Positions 52,609 to 64,000 are shown, counted from the first letter of the stretch. The stretch is 64,000 nt of DNA from Bactrocera neohumeralis (GCF_024586455.1 NW_026089623.1:12918784-12982783), one strand, 5' to 3'. Notes: generated by a model not told the origin, from the sequence alone. Numbers and translations: made by a program.

Positions 52609-54879
52609 TAAGGAAGGGCTAAGTTCTGGTGCAACCGAACATTTTATACTCTTGCAACTTGCAAGAATCAAAGTCAGGGAAATACTTCAATGTGTGAGAC
52701 CAATCATATAGAGTAAAGTCTGCCGGATGTTCGAAAATCCTGATATTAGTTATATAGGGGCCAGACCAAGTTTTTGCTCAAATCTATCTATTTTCAGCAC
52801 AAAGATACACTGTTACAAATAAAACACGCACCCTTATTTTCATTGGGATAACTCACATATTGACCGATATATGCAGTACAAAGTCACCCCGAAATTCGAA
52901 AATCTTTATAGTAAGTATATGGGGGCTAAAGGAAGTATTGGTCAGATTCATCCATTTTTGATATACAGACATACCATTATAAGAGAAAGATTTTCCTTTA
53001 CTTTTAGTTATCTATGTATATCACACACTGACCGACATTTTCAATCAAAAGTCAACTGGAGTCTAAATATTCCGTACCTAGGTTCTTGAACAGTTTCTAT
53101 TTAATTTAAATAATTTCTAAATCATAAGATGGCACTCACTATGGAAATTATTCGTGCAATGTTTTATGTTGATTGCTTCTTGATTTGTGTACTGAAAATA
53201 TATGGGAAGAAGGCGTTGTTGTTGTCCGATTTCAACCATTTTCACAATGCGACTTAAGAATGTAAGAATAATTACACGTACTTAATTTTGTCGATACTGA
53301 GATATGTTATTTCACCAAAAATTGGGCCGCGCTACGTCCAATTTTCACTCCAGCTCTTATACAAGGTGCATTCCAAAGTAAACAGCACTTTAAAAATAAA
53401 GGAAAGAAGTTTTTCGGCAAATTTAATTTATTTTATTCAAAATTATTCTGCTTCAATACAGCTTTTTGCACGGTCCAAAAGCATGTCAAACGAGTGTTTT
53501 AGCTCGTTGGCCGGTATGGCCACCAGTATGCCTCTGCAAGCCTATTGAATGGCCTCTACGTGTGCACAACGCTTTCCTTTCATGGGCAAATGCTTCTTCC
53601 GAAAAGGAAGAAGTCGCACGGTGCCATATCAGGAGAATACGGGGTAGTTTGGTAAACACCAAACGCTTCAAAACTCCAAGGTAGAATACCGCATTAATGT
53701 TTTGGCAGGGTGGAACAAATTCTTTGTAGACAATACGCTTGGAATCATAAAAAAATTCAGCATTGCCTCCACTCCACTCTCCATGCGCGGTTTTTTGGGA
53801 TGCGGCTCGTCCGATGCCTTCCATTCAGCACTCTGGCGTTTTGTTTCCGGATCATATTAGAAACATCACGTTTCATCACCTGTCACAATATTGTAAAGAA
53901 TGTTTTTGTCCTTTTTGACTTCTTTAATGATATCCTTCGAATGCTGGATTCTGAGCAATTTTTGGCCGTCAGTCAATTTGTTTGGAACAAACAGTGCACA
54001 CGCATTTCTTAAACCCAAATGTTCGGTCAAAATTCGATTAATCAATGGTTTGGAGATGTTCCATTCCCATGAATTTCAATGATGATTTCGGCTGATTTTT
54101 GATGAATTCACGCACCGTTTCGATGGAATTTCAGGTGATCACGGATGTTGATCGTTATTTATGTCCTTACGACCACTTTGAAAATATTGGAACCACTCGC
54201 CCATGAAATGCCATGAAATTCTCACTGGACAATCGATAAAGACAGCCGATTCTAACGCAGCAGTCGACACATAGATGGCGCTACCAGGGATCACACCTTG
54301 TAAAACCATCTAATGCCATTGCGGTGGTAAAATTTAATGTCCCTGGTGTATTTAGTTATTGATGTATCGAGCTTTTAGTAGTTTTTAACAGTACCTTTAC
54401 ATGAGCGGGGTTATCGTCCGATTTCATCCATTTTCACACTGTCAGTAGAAATTCTTAGAACATTTATACTCAGCAAATTTGGCTGTTCTTGCTTAAGTGG
54501 TTTAGGAGATGTGTACATTAAATTTGTTAGAAGGCGAGACCATGCCCACTTTTTCAAAAAATTTTGCCCACGCCCCCCTTTGCACCTGCGATCTTCTGTA
54601 GCAAATTTCAGCTTTATATCTTAATTTAGTTGTTAGTTTTTGTTATATGTTTCCGCTTAATATCGATACATACCAAGTTTCATCAAGATATCTTAATTTC
54701 TACTCAGGTTACAGCTTGCACAGGCGGACGGACAGACAGACCGGATTTCAGCTTTTCTCGTCATCCTGATCGTCTGTACATATATAACCCTATATCTAGC
54801 TCGATTAGTTTTAGGTGATACGTACAACCGTTAGGTGAACAAACTATAATATTCTGTAGCAACTGTTTGCAAGAGTATA
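52609..54879 (-). mobile_element. DINE-1-like repeat, copy D, carrying a mariner
   Basis: Left border taaggaagggctaagttctgg plus a hairpin-like ttctggtgcaaccgaac, and right border tgcaagagtata, match the inverted A/C layout. Parts such as the (GGAC)n at 54725-54740 and ccacgccc blocks (54540-54575) are shared, but overall it is more diverged. The mariner at 53362-54300 is nested in it. Confidence 0.65.
53362..54300 (-). mobile_element. mariner copy 2 with decayed transposase
   Basis: The ends CAAGGTGCATTCC and, reverse-complemented, CAAGGTGTGATCC are flanked by TA (53360-53361 and 54301-54302). Minus-strand pieces match copy 1 (LLDRAKSC-like near 53480; HEWE-like near 54200), but all frames are broken by small indels. 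Length 939 bp, shorter than the usual 1.3 kb. It is older than copy 1 by divergence. Confidence 0.75.
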
Positions 54880-56272
54880 AACATTTTACAGCAACTTTTT
54901 CTCTTTGGTGAATACGAAAAGGTCACCTTGGAAAAGGAAACGACAGCATCTTCGCCGTTTCCGTCAAAATAGAACATTCGTCTAAAAAAGCATCATTGCA
55001 ACAGGTATTTATAAAACAACATTTCAACAACAAAATTGCATATCCAACTGCAACTACTACGGATAAACGCAAACAAGAAGAAGAAAAAGAAGCTGTAATA
55101 TAAATATTGCAACAACACCGTATTATAACACTGTACAAAAAGCCACACTCAAAATGGTCAACTTAGATATGTATTAATGCTAAATTTAAGCTTATTTCAA
55201 CAAATAATTTTAGTATACGACCACATGATGGTAACGTTGATACTTGGCCTGTAATTAAAAAAGTTTTAATTGATAATCATGGAGAGAAAAAATCGGTTGA
55301 TTAATTGATAAAATAAGGTCTTACCGCTGCGATTCAACAATAGAAAATGTTTATAATAAACTTAATCAGTTTTTAAAGGCAACATTTGTAAATAAAATAT
55401 TTTTGTAAATCTGTATATAAACAGAAAGCATATTACAAATATTTATGCGCATTATCGCTATCACATACAAATTCATATAGACTTAAGCGGAGATATGCAT
55501 TAACAAATACCCATTTTTATCAACGCTGTAATTAATGTTCATTTCGGGTATATTGAATAGTAATATTTAATTTATGCAATACAAATATTGTACTGTCTAT
55601 TTAAAGGATCACAAATGATCCTAAACTAATAACAGAAAGAAATAGTTGTGTTATGCCCTTGAGAACACTTGTGACTAAGATATGTGTATGTGGTGCATAC
55701 ATGAATTAGGATAAGGAAATCTATAAATAAAGGATCTCTGGGCAACCAGAGCTGAGTACTATTTTATAACCACAACCTTCAACTTATTAATCAACAAAAT
55801 CAAATGGGTATTTAAAGTATAATTATCGATGAAATTTTTGTACTAATACCTCACAATTCTGTCAAGTGAGTAAGAGATCAATCAATTGTGTGTTTTGCTT
55901 GTTTTATATTACACGCTCTTCACTCAACAGATGTTAAGAAAAATAAAACAAAAGAAGACAAACTGATTTTTTAGCTGTCATTGCTTATTCAAAACAATGG
56001 ATGTGAAAGCGTACTACCGTAGCGTAATACCGTGAATTTGACGTTTGCTTGTTCGTTGCGACTAATTGAATTCAAAGAAAAACGATTTCTTTTATGAACG
56101 CGTCGCGATAAGAAGTTTTCATTTTCTGGAATTAAATAAATTTGTTTGTTATAATATATGTAAATAATATTTGATTAAAGAATTTTTAAGTGGTTACTAC
56201 AAACGTGTGTGAGAAAAGGGTAAGTAGCAAGTATAACAATTAAAATGAAAAAAAAATACATTCAGTACTTAT
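54880..56272. other. A/T-rich stretch with possible retroelement scraps
   Basis: 55200-55400 gives broken plus frames (RPHDGNVDTWPVIKKVLIDN and YRCDSTIENVYNKLNQFLK) that resemble a Ty3/gypsy or similar Gag. 55645-55810 looks like an LTR promoter (TATAAATA at 55722, tctgggcaaccagagctgag), but no second copy exists here. Nothing else is supported. Confidence 0.3.
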
Positions 56273-58660
56273 ATGAGCCGAGAAAAAAAGGCTTTTAATC
56301 TTAGTGCGTCTCAGTTTATGAACTTTTCTGAAAAAGATATAAATTCTGAATTTGATCCTATTGTGGAGGGGTGCAGTTTAGAAAGCGCCCTTGATTTTGA
56401 TAGTGTAAATTTAAAAATGATAGAAAATAAAATTTAAGAAATAGCGTATCCCACAATACATTGAGCGATCTGTTGCAAACGCTGCGAAAAATAGGTTGAC
56501 TGATTTACCTTTAACGGCTAAAAGTCTCCTAGGCACCAGCCGAAAAAAGGTAAATATTCAAACGATTCCAAGTGGATCTTTTTTTTTATAGAGGAATTCA
56601 AAATTATTTTAAGAATAATTTATTTCCCCAACTGGAAAATACGAATACCATTTTGCTTGATGTGGGAATAGATGGCCTTAAATTATTCAAAAATTCAAAT
56701 AAGGTATTGTGGCCTATCTTAGCGTCCGTAGTTGATTTTCCAAACGTATTGCCGTTTGCAATTGCGTGCTTTTCTGGAACAGAAAAACCTTGGAACATCA
56801 ATGATTTTTTGAAAGAATTTTGCGAAGAGGTAAATTATTTAAAAAACAAGAAAAAACGTTAACTTCGGTTGCACCGAAGCTAAATACCCTTCACAGGTGC
56901 ATTTCTGTTAGTAACTATGTGTTCAGTTTGTATGGAAGCTATATGCTATAGTAATCCGTTCTAAACAAGTTTTTTAGAGATTACATTGTTGCCTTAGAAA
57001 ATAACATATATCAAGTTTCGTGAATATATCTTGTCAAATGTGAAAGTTGTCCATACAAGAACTTGATTCCGATCGTTCAGTTTGTATGGCAGCTATATGC
57101 TATAGTTAACCGATCTGAACAATTTCTTCGCAGATTACATTGTTGCCTTAGAAACTAATCTGTACCAAATTTCGTGAATATATCTTGACAAATGTAAAAG
57201 TTTTCCCTACAAGAACTTGATTCCGATCGTTCAGTTTGTATGGCAGCTATATGTTATAGTGGCCCGATATCAGCCGTTCCGACAAATGAGCAGCTTCTTG
57301 AAGAGAAAATGACGTTTGCAAAATTTCAAAACGATATCTTAAAAACTGAGAGACTAGTTCGTATATATACAGACAGACGGACAGACGGATATGGCTAAAT
57401 CGACTCAGCTCGACATACTGATCATTTATATATATACTTTATAGGGTCTCCGACGATTCCTTCTGGGTGTTACAAACTTCGTGACAAACTTAATATACCC
57501 TGTTCAGGGTATAAAAATGGCCTTCAAGTTAGTGTTTATCCTATAAAGAAAAAATTTGATATTCGTTTATTTTGCTGCGATGCTCCTGCTAGAGCTTTTG
57601 TTACAGGTGTGCAATCGCACACTGGAAAAAGTAGCTGTTCTAAATGTGATCAAATTGGTGACTACAAAGAACGGAGAGTTTGTTTTTCAAAACAAATAGA
57701 AAATTTAAGGACTGACCCGTCTTTTAAAAATAGAAATGACAGATCACATCACATCACTCCTTTTAAATTTAGAGAAAGCATTTTAGAGTCAGGAAATTTT
57801 AAAATGGTTTCCCAATTTCTTTTAGACCTGATGCACCTTGTAGATCTTGGTGTATGTAAAAAGTTGCTTCAATTGTTGATTAAAAAAAGCAATAAAACGT
57901 AAGCAAAATTAACGAAAAAATAACATTTCTCTCCAATTTAGTTCCTTAAGAGTTCGGCGGAATATGTAGAAGTTTAGATGAAATCAATATTTGGAAAGCG
58001 ACAGAGTTTAGGCAGTTCTTATTGTATATAGGTATATTTGTTCTAAAACATTGCGTTAGTGGTGACCATTACTACCATTTCCTCTTATTGCACGCAGGTA
58101 TAAGGCTACTATCATGCAAGAAGTCATATAGCACTGAAGCCAACGTTGCCAAACAAATCATGGAAGAATTCGTTGATTTGTTTAGAAATATATACGGAGA
58201 CCATTTAGTTAGTTACAACATATGTACATGGTTTACTCCATTTAACTGAATGTACTAAGCTATATGGGCCTCTAGATAACTTTTCCGCTTATAAGTTTGA
58301 AAATCACATGCAATTTTTAAAAAACTTATAAATAAGACCAATAAAATCCTGCAGCAATTACATTTAAGGCTTGCAGAAAGAAATAGTGCAGATTTTAGTT
58401 GCAATAAAATTTCTAAAATTAATTCATTTAATATAGATTATAAAAAAGAAAAAGGCTCTTATTGTTTTAGTCAAAAGTTAGGCCCCATAAAAGTAATAGG
58501 CGTGACAGACGAGTCTGGTAGTGCTATAGTATCGGCGCATTGTTTCTTGGGTGTTGAAAGCTAATTTCAAGAACCATTGGAATCGTCAACTGGTTTAGGT
58601 ATTTTGTTGGCAAATAAATTAGAACCACAATTGTTTAAAATCGAAAAGATGATATAGTTT
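56273..58660 (+). pseudogene. tnp2-like transposase, broken
   Basis: ATG 56273 opens a 54-codon acidic start (MSREKKAFNLSASQFMNFSE). After a stop come NTLSDLLQTLRKIG and LTDLPLTAKSLL, then a good frame with ILLDVGIDGLKLFKNSNKVL, WPILASVVDFPNVLP and KPWNINDFLKEFCEEVN (56572-56862), the VDG..lf.ss...WPil pattern of tnp2. After the DINE: CDAPARAFVTGVQSHTGKSS, CSKCDQIGDY, then MVSQFLLDLMHLVDLGVCKK. Last come YIGIFVLKHCVSGDHYYHFL and HLTECTKLYGPLDNFSAYKF (58020-58320). Stops and shifts occur about every 300 bp. Typical length is about 600-700 residues, and most is represented. Confidence 0.65.
56858..57514 (-). mobile_element. DINE-like repeat, copy E, in the transposase gene
   Basis: A hairpin CTTCGG-ttgca-CCGAAG at the left (56863-56879) is followed by gctaaataccc; at the right end taatataccctgttcagggtataaaa. 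It holds gacagacggacagacgg (57370). This is a different subfamily from A-D but has the same plan in the minus orientation. It contains repeated blocks (cagtttgtatgg-agctatatg at 56925, 57078 and 57233). Removing it rejoins the transposase. Confidence 0.7.
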
Positions 58661-58846
58661 ATAAATATTTTTCTATTCCACATGAGGGCAAGATTCTTCT
58701 TATACCAATTTTACATCATCTATTTCATGAATTTTCAAATTAGTACTATTTAAAGTAATTGTGGTATTTTCCGAATGTATTTTATTTCATGATATGAATT
58801 ATTTAAAAAAAATGTTGATACTGGCAATTTTTTATTTTACGAACAG

Positions 58847-60003
58847 ATGGATTCACCAGCGCTCTTTGATGCAATTGATTTTGAAGAATTCCCAACAACG
58901 TCTTCGACTCCTGTAAAAGGTATGTACATGTAAATTTGTCGTTTTAGTTTTCACTTTATTTGTACACATTTGATAATGTAGAACAACTGACATTGAAGCG
59001 CAAAAAATTTGATATTTCTGGTTGCTACAACTCAGAGGCAAAACAATTTGGCTGTGGATGGAAATGGTAATCCAATACTTTTCTAAAATGTATTGTTCTC
59101 TATAATGTTTATAACTTTTTTCAGAAGCTTTTAATATGTTAAAAACTATTTCTGCACAATTAGAAGTATTGACGACAAGAGTATCCAATATGGAGAAAAA
59201 GATGGACAGCTATATGAAAGAAAATGTAAGTTTATATTGTTCTATAAGTATTCATCAATATAGAGAACGTATTGTTTTGTTATTGTATCCTCTAACTGCA
59301 TACATATGTACATATGTATCTCTTTTTAGATTATTCATAAAAGCGAAGAAATGGCCCAACAAAAAACTGTGCGCGAATGTAAGGTTTTAATTAGAAAAAT
59401 TTACCATTCAGTATGCCGACTGACTGGTGAAGAAATAGATAGTATGCAAACCGAAGTTGCCTCTACGCTACCAATAACAACGATAGCTGCAGCATTGGAA
59501 ATGGACGAGAAACTGAAATGCGAGGAATTTGCTACTGCAACGGTTAGTAATGTATACATTTTTTCAATATATATTATTTAAACTTTTGCTAAATATTTTC
59601 AATTTACAGAAACAGTTTATTTTAAAAACCAAGGGAAATTCAGATAATTTACATGATGTGCTGAGACATATATACACTGACGAATTTTTGTTTTTGTGTA
59701 ACTAGGACGGTAGAGGAGGGAAACAACCCCTATCAAAATTTCTAATGGCATCTAACATATTATATGGTAAATTTAATATATACATATTTAGTTAAGAGGA
59801 TCTGTTTTAATTTGTCTCTTCATTATAATTTATTAGATTCTTTCGTTACTTGTGGACTGGCGAATTTCGAAAAACAAATTCGGAAGTCCATCGAAATGAG
59901 CCACCATAGGTACAAACAAAAGAAATACAGGAGGCGAAAAGATGTGGAGGAATCGAACGAATCCAAGTGGATAATAATTAAAAAAAAATGCAGTAGGATT
60001 TAA
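58847..60003 (+). pseudogene. DUF4806 gene, six exons, one premature stop
   Basis: Exons with canonical borders: 58847-58919 (MDSPALFDAIDFEEFPTTSS), 58982-59066 (QLTLKRKKFDISGCYNSEA), 59125-59225 (coiled coil LEVLTTRVSNMEKKMDSYMK), 59330-59542 (EMAQQKTVRECKVLIRKIYH, then LPITTIAAALEMDEKLKCEE), 59610-59766 (NSDNLHDVLRHIYTDEFLFL, then DGRGGKQPLSKF) and 59837-60003 (NFEKQIRKSIEMSHHRYKQK). Phases fit except at the 59066/59125 join, where a stop arises. A TAG at about 59704 replaces the Trp of the FNW motif. The protein would be a coiled-coil plus DUF4806 DNA-associated factor; its role in transposition is inferred from the pairing. Confidence 0.65.
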
Positions 60004-60500
60004 GAATGTATAAACAAAAATGAATTTTAATAGTGTAACTGTAATAGCTTTAATATGAATGTTTATTTTTAAAATCTATATCTTACTATGTAATTAAATT
60101 TTTCTTAAAAATATTTATAAAAATGAATTTAAAGTAATCTAATTTAATTAGAAAAATATAATATTATAGATTATTTTTAGTTTCTTAAACTCAAAAAATT
60201 ATAATATAAAAACTATTAATGGAATTAATATAAACATTTTAATTAAAAAAAATATTTCTCGTTTCGAACTCTAGACTGAGGGAATGGTAAGCGAGTGGTT
60301 TGCCTACTACGCTAATATGGAATGCACCGCCACGCTTTCCTGAAAGCTGTTTTGTCGATTTGTCTTAAATTTAACGAAAGTGTGAGAAAGAAGTATATAG
60401 TTTTATTACGGCAGAAAATATGTGAGCGAAGGTGATAAAAAATCACATGTATACAAAAGTTTTGCGAGCTTTTTTGATTCACTCTTAAGAAAATGATAGA
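60004..60500. other. A/T-rich spacer
   Basis: No gene. A short G/C-richer patch at 60265-60350 (aactctagactgagggaatgg) is unassigned. The right end of the two-gene transposon should lie in here, but no CCCTGC-type end could be seen. Confidence 0.4.
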
Positions 60501-60915
60501 AAAGTGTGACAATTAAACTGGCACGCGTTACCGGCATGTCACTAAGTAACGTAACCGTCACTGTTTTAGCTGGGATAGTCGAATGCAGATCAGTGCCGAA
60601 CAAAATTACAAATACAAAAACTGTGGTGAACCATACAGCAATATCGTTAGCAGGGGACACTACTACAACAACAACACCAATAACGAACGACTTCAACAAC
60701 AGTATGGACAGGCCATATACCCAAACCCTTCGGTACAGTCGAGGTTTACATCTAATACTAGAATAGAGGTAGTAAAATTTGTCCACAAAATCAATATCAA
60801 TTTGCTTCAAAAAATAATGTTTCTCTGAATAATGATATTCCTGGTCAGTCATCGGTCGAAACAATGGAAATTGGAAACTTTCAATTAGCAGCCGAAGAAA
60901 ACTACCCTCTTTAAT
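60501..60915 (+). pseudogene. gag: gag C-terminal remnant of an errantivirus-type element (4)
   Basis: The plus strand gives an Asn/Tyr/Gln-rich stretch (SRGHYYNNNTNNERLQQQYG) and then, shifted, VETMEIGNFQLAAEENYPL, which resembles the Gag-protease junction of element 2 (PQPMEFESSNSQFEASEDY). The minus frame over the same bases is a by-product. A fragment only. Confidence 0.5.
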
Positions 60916-60929
60916 TGTAAATACGCATA

Positions 60930-61060
60930 CTGTGATGAGGATTTTTCCAAGCGCTATGATGATTGGAAAATTCGTTGACATAAGTGTATTGCAGCGGAAG
61001 GGGATTACTTTGAAGGAAATGAAATGGACAAAATTCACCTTTCAATTTGATCACAGTATA
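60930..61060 (+). pseudogene. mariner transposase C-terminal scrap
   Basis: The plus strand reads FSKRYDDWKIR, stop, HKCIAAEGDYFEGNEM, the end of a mariner transposase (KC-..EGDYFE). No terminal repeats and nothing upstream. It differs in wording from copies 1 and 2, so it is another lineage. Confidence 0.6.
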
Positions 61061-61289
61061 AAAGGAAGATGCAGGAGCATAATTTAGTTCGAAGTTATGT
61101 AGACCCTAATATGCAGTAAAACCAATAATATATATGTCAACAAAAAATCAATTGAGTATACCACTTTTTAAAGAAATTAATAAAACATGTATTTTCTGAA
61201 TTTAAAAGAATACGCGTTTCACCATTATTTTGAGGGTATTGTAGGGAACCATATTTTATTTTATTTAAATACAATAATTAATTACAAAA

Positions 61290-61860
61290 ATAGGTAAATA
61301 CTTTAGTGACCACGGAAATTAGACATAGAATAAAAACGAAAAGCGATACTCCAATTTACAGTCGACTTTTTAAATATCCAGTGATATATCGCGCACAGGT
61401 AGATAGGCAGATAAAAGATATCTTAGCAATAGTCCCTACAATTCGCCATTATAAGTTGTACCCAAAAAGGCTGATATTAACGGAAAGCAACAATGGTGTG
61501 TAGTTATTAATTATCGCAAACTTAATGAGCTAACATTTTGAATTCACAAGAAACAGCGTCTGGAACATTTCAGAAGCTTATTAACTATGTTTAAGAGAAC
61601 ATATAAACGACATTTGTGTGGTATACCTAGATGACATTTTCATATTCTCCACAAACTTTGATGAACATATTCTTTCCATTAAAAAGGCTTTCAATATTTG
61701 ACGTGCTTCTAATTTCAGAACTCAATTTAACTATGTTGAGATTTTAACGAATTATGCTATTTTAGATTTTCAAAATATTGATTTTTTAAACTGTTTTAAT
61801 AACTTGAATAAACTTGAAACCAGTGTACCTCTCTTATAACCGCCAGTTTTTTATAAGAAA
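61290..61860 (+). pseudogene. RT remnant of errantivirus-type element 4
   Basis: The plus strand reads VTTEIRHRIKTKSDTPIYSR, LFKYPVIYRAQVDRQIKDIL (RT start), then VVINYRKLNEL-like and CVVYLDDIFIFSTNFDEHIL (YLDD motif), with a deletion between them. It ends where Helitron copy 3 begins. With the Gag piece above it forms a skeleton of one element. Confidence 0.7.
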
Positions 61861-64000
61861 CTAGCTGACCCGGCAGACTTCGTCTTGCTTCAATCGATAA
61901 ATAAAAGACCTGAACTTTCGTATAAATTAATTTTAAAACAAACAAAACGTATTGCATAAAAAAGCATTTTTTAATGAAGCATTAAGTTTAATTGTTATTT
62001 TCGACACATCATGTTTTTTACTTAAAAAACAGAGTTTTCCTGAAATACTGGCTATTTATAAGGTTTAAATTTGATATTAACAGACACACACTGTTATAAT
62101 ACAGTTTGTTAATCAATTTAAAGCTTTCTCATAAAGTATATTTTTTGTTTTCTTTTGTGGTGTGTAAATAAACAAATAAGACGGTTTTCCGACGCGCGAA
62201 CACGTGAAGTCCATGCGCGAAATAGGGAAACTCCAAGCTGATTCGGCAAACTTCTAAGGACTGTCCTTGCGATTATTTTATTGTCATCGCAAAGGCCAGA
62301 CGTACTGGAAATTATAAGCGTTTAAAATCGAATGGTAAATCCGTTGGTATCATCAGTATTCGCGGGATCAAGACATCCTCTCCTTTGTATTTTCCTTTTA
62401 TGATTGTTGCCTCAATCACGTTATTCATCTGCTTTTTCACAGCCAGTCTTGTTCCATTCCATAGTCGATGTAGATTAATGTTACGCAGGATGATGACAAC
62501 TGATCCTACTTTTAACTGCAAATTGTGAGGTGATAATCCAGGCAATTCCAGTGAATTTAAAAACTCGGTGGGATAGTTGACTACGTCAGCCTGCTTCATA
62601 ACGGTGTCGACTGATTGGAAGGAAACCAACTGTCCTGGAAGAAAATTCTGAATGGTCGCATTGAGATCCTCGACATCTTTATTTTTCGCTGCCAATATTC
62701 ACCCAGCCAATTATGGCTATTGAACTTTTGCACTATATCTGGGAAAACACGCTGAATAAGCTCCTCTTTTGAATCTGTGATGTGACAGAAATCTGTGGGT
62801 AATGTGATGAATCCGGTCGAGTTGTCCATTGCAACTTTATTATTTAAAATGTCTAACAACTGCTTCGCAAACACATTTGCAGTTTCACCATGTTGCAAAA
62901 ATACTCGCATGTTAGTTGTTAATTGGAGTGTCTTTACGTACTGCCACAAATTCGGTGATGCCTAAAGCATTTAGTTTATCAGCAACAGTTGATCGGGGAA
63001 TAACTGGAAGAGTCTGACGAAAATCACCAGACAACAGAATCATGGCCACACCAAAAATATTTTGGTTGTCACGAAAATCTTTCAATGTTCTGTCCAGTGC
63101 CTCCAGTGTTCTCTTATGGGCCATTGTGCCTCATTCCAAACAATTAATTTGCATACCTGTAGGATCTTGGCCATTGCGCTATTTTTGGTGATGTTGCAAA
63201 TTGGTGTTTCGGTGATTTGCATGTTTAATGGTAATTTCAAGGCAGAATGCGCAGTTCGCTCGCCTTCTAGCAGAGTCGCAGCTATTCCAGATGAAGCCAA
63301 TGCTAGAGCAACATCATTTCGCGATCAGATCCTCGCAAAAAACAATGATATTAAGAACATTTTTCGGTTCCTCCGGGAGCTTCAAGGAAATAAATTCCAC
63401 CAGATCCATTGTTCACAGCTTCCATCAAAGTGTCGTACGCAATGCTGTTGATTTCATTGTGGAACATTTGTACGAACTGTTCGACCAATGCTTCAATGTC
63501 GTAATGTTGTTCGCTTTACAACTCGTGGTTTAATGCATCGTGCGTATGACGATTGGGTGCTGTCATTCCCAAACACGGCAATACTTTATTTGCTATCAAT
63601 AAATACATATCTTCTATCATGATCAATATCTTATTGTAAATTTCTTCAGTCATTTGTAGTGTAGGATTCAAAGTTCAAGGCGCACACGATCCAAAACATC
63701 CTCATCGTCATCTCTATACTTAACCCACAATCTTTTGGATTCGAGGGGAAACATGTCGATATGATATTCGCAAACAATGTACGAATTTTATGCGGCAATG
63801 AAGATATTACGGAATCCTTGAGCCTTGAGTCTCAAGTAAATGAAATAGTTGGCATGCCTCACGGTAAGTCGCACGCAGCTGTCCATTAACTGTTCTCAGT
63901 TGTTTGAACGATGTCGGACCACCAACCAACTCACCAATAATCGCAAATAATAACATTCATCGTTATTTGTACATACATATGTACTGTGTAGATGCGACCC
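61861..64000 (-). mobile_element. Helitron copy 3, diverged, running off the window
   Basis: It begins CTAGctgacccggcagacttcg after a host A (minus CTRR end plus T). The helicase on the minus strand is the same family as copies 1 and 2 but far more diverged. The 5' end lies beyond 64000. Confidence 0.8.
62312..64000 (-). pseudogene. Helitron Pif1-like helicase, copy 3 (partial)
   Basis: Minus pieces: the end with VNYPTEFLNSLELPGLSPHN and NGTRLAVKKQMNNVIEATII (62695-62312), LTTNMRVFLQHGETANVFAK (62949-62596), GDFRQTLPVIPRSTVADKLN (63124-62912) and SGIAATLLEGERTAHSALKL (63300-63082). Farther up, a QLRATYREACQ-like piece near 63850-63890. The Walker A region near 63390 is shifted (PGGTEK-like). 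Frames change at least five times. Motif III here has the usual LPV, whereas copies 1 and 2 have LSV. Confidence 0.8.

Larger units (their letters stand above)
56273..60003 (+). mobile_element. two-gene transposon: tnp2-like transposase plus DUF4806 gene
   Basis: Both genes are on the plus strand. The first (56273-58660) resembles tnp2/CACTA-group transposases; the second (58847-60003) is a six-exon gene ending in DUF4806. A DINE interrupts the first. The same pair, shortened, occurs at 27074-28816. Terminal repeats were not found here; limits are the coding ends. Family-level names are from memory of insect proteins with these domains and need a profile search. Confidence 0.6.

Noticed and set aside
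60406..61038. 210-codon minus frame
   Set aside because: It is hydrophobic and domain-free, and lies antisense to the Asn/Gln-rich Gag tail and the mariner scrap on the plus strand.
1..64000. rRNA, tRNA, CRISPR, bacterial-type operons, prophage
   Set aside because: None seen. tRNA-like strings found are primer-binding sites of retroelements; the DNA is clearly animal with spliced and nested transposons.

Overview
The window is A/T-rich eukaryotic DNA that reads as transposon-dense intergenic or heterochromatin-like sequence from a dipteran. A tephritid-type fruit fly is my best guess, because the roughly 1 kb DINE-like repeats, the LINE with an (AAG)n tail, the errantivirus-like retroelements and the Helitrons are of kinds I associate with such genomes. 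That assignment is from memory and is not proven by the sequence. I find no certain host gene, no rRNA or tRNA gene and no CRISPR array. Almost every coding trace belongs to a mobile element, and almost all are broken.

Layout from left to right. 0-1.3 kb: an env remnant of an insect errantivirus-type element (minus strand). 1.3-1.9 kb: a pogo/Tigger-like element flanked by TA. 2.0-4.6 kb: an internally deleted BEL/Pao element (minus). 5.4-8.9 kb: a non-autonomous LTR retrotransposon with both LTRs, carrying a PIF/Harbinger-like MITE in its body and a 934 bp hAT with a perfect 8 bp target duplication in its 3' LTR. 9.2-10.3 kb: a DINE-like repeat. 11.6 kb: a small palindromic MITE. 11.9-16.2 kb: a decayed errantivirus-type gag-pol (minus) with a 487 bp MITE in gag. 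16.9-19 kb: a LINE fragment and a two-gene PIF/Harbinger relic (transposase plus a convergent Myb-like partner), itself hit by a 586 bp MITE. 19.2-26.3 kb: a plus-strand errantivirus-type element split by a Helitron, a mariner and a DINE. 27.1-28.8 kb: an internally deleted two-gene transposon. 29-30.5 kb: mostly unassigned. 30.7-35.5 kb: an RTE-like LINE (minus) with a 2.4 kb piggyBac inside it. 35.5-45.5 kb: a minus-strand errantivirus-type element split by a 5.3 kb LOA-like LINE. 46.8-51.1 kb: a second Helitron, nearly identical to the first and carrying a DINE. 52.6-54.9 kb: a DINE carrying a mariner. 56.3-60.0 kb: the longer copy of the two-gene transposon (tnp2-like transposase plus a multi-exon DUF4806 gene), also hit by a DINE. 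60.5-61.9 kb: gag and RT scraps with a mariner tail. 61.9 kb to the end: a third, more diverged Helitron.

The nesting gives a relative history. Errantivirus-type elements, the BEL element and the Harbinger relic are old hosts. Helitron copies 1 and 2, the DINEs, the piggyBac and the hAT are younger. The most interesting item is the transposon at 56.3-60.0 kb and its shortened relative at 27.1-28.8 kb. Both hold a tnp2-like transposase followed on the same strand by a spliced DUF4806 gene, with the same intron position and an identical 157-nt penultimate exon. This looks like a conserved two-protein transposition module.
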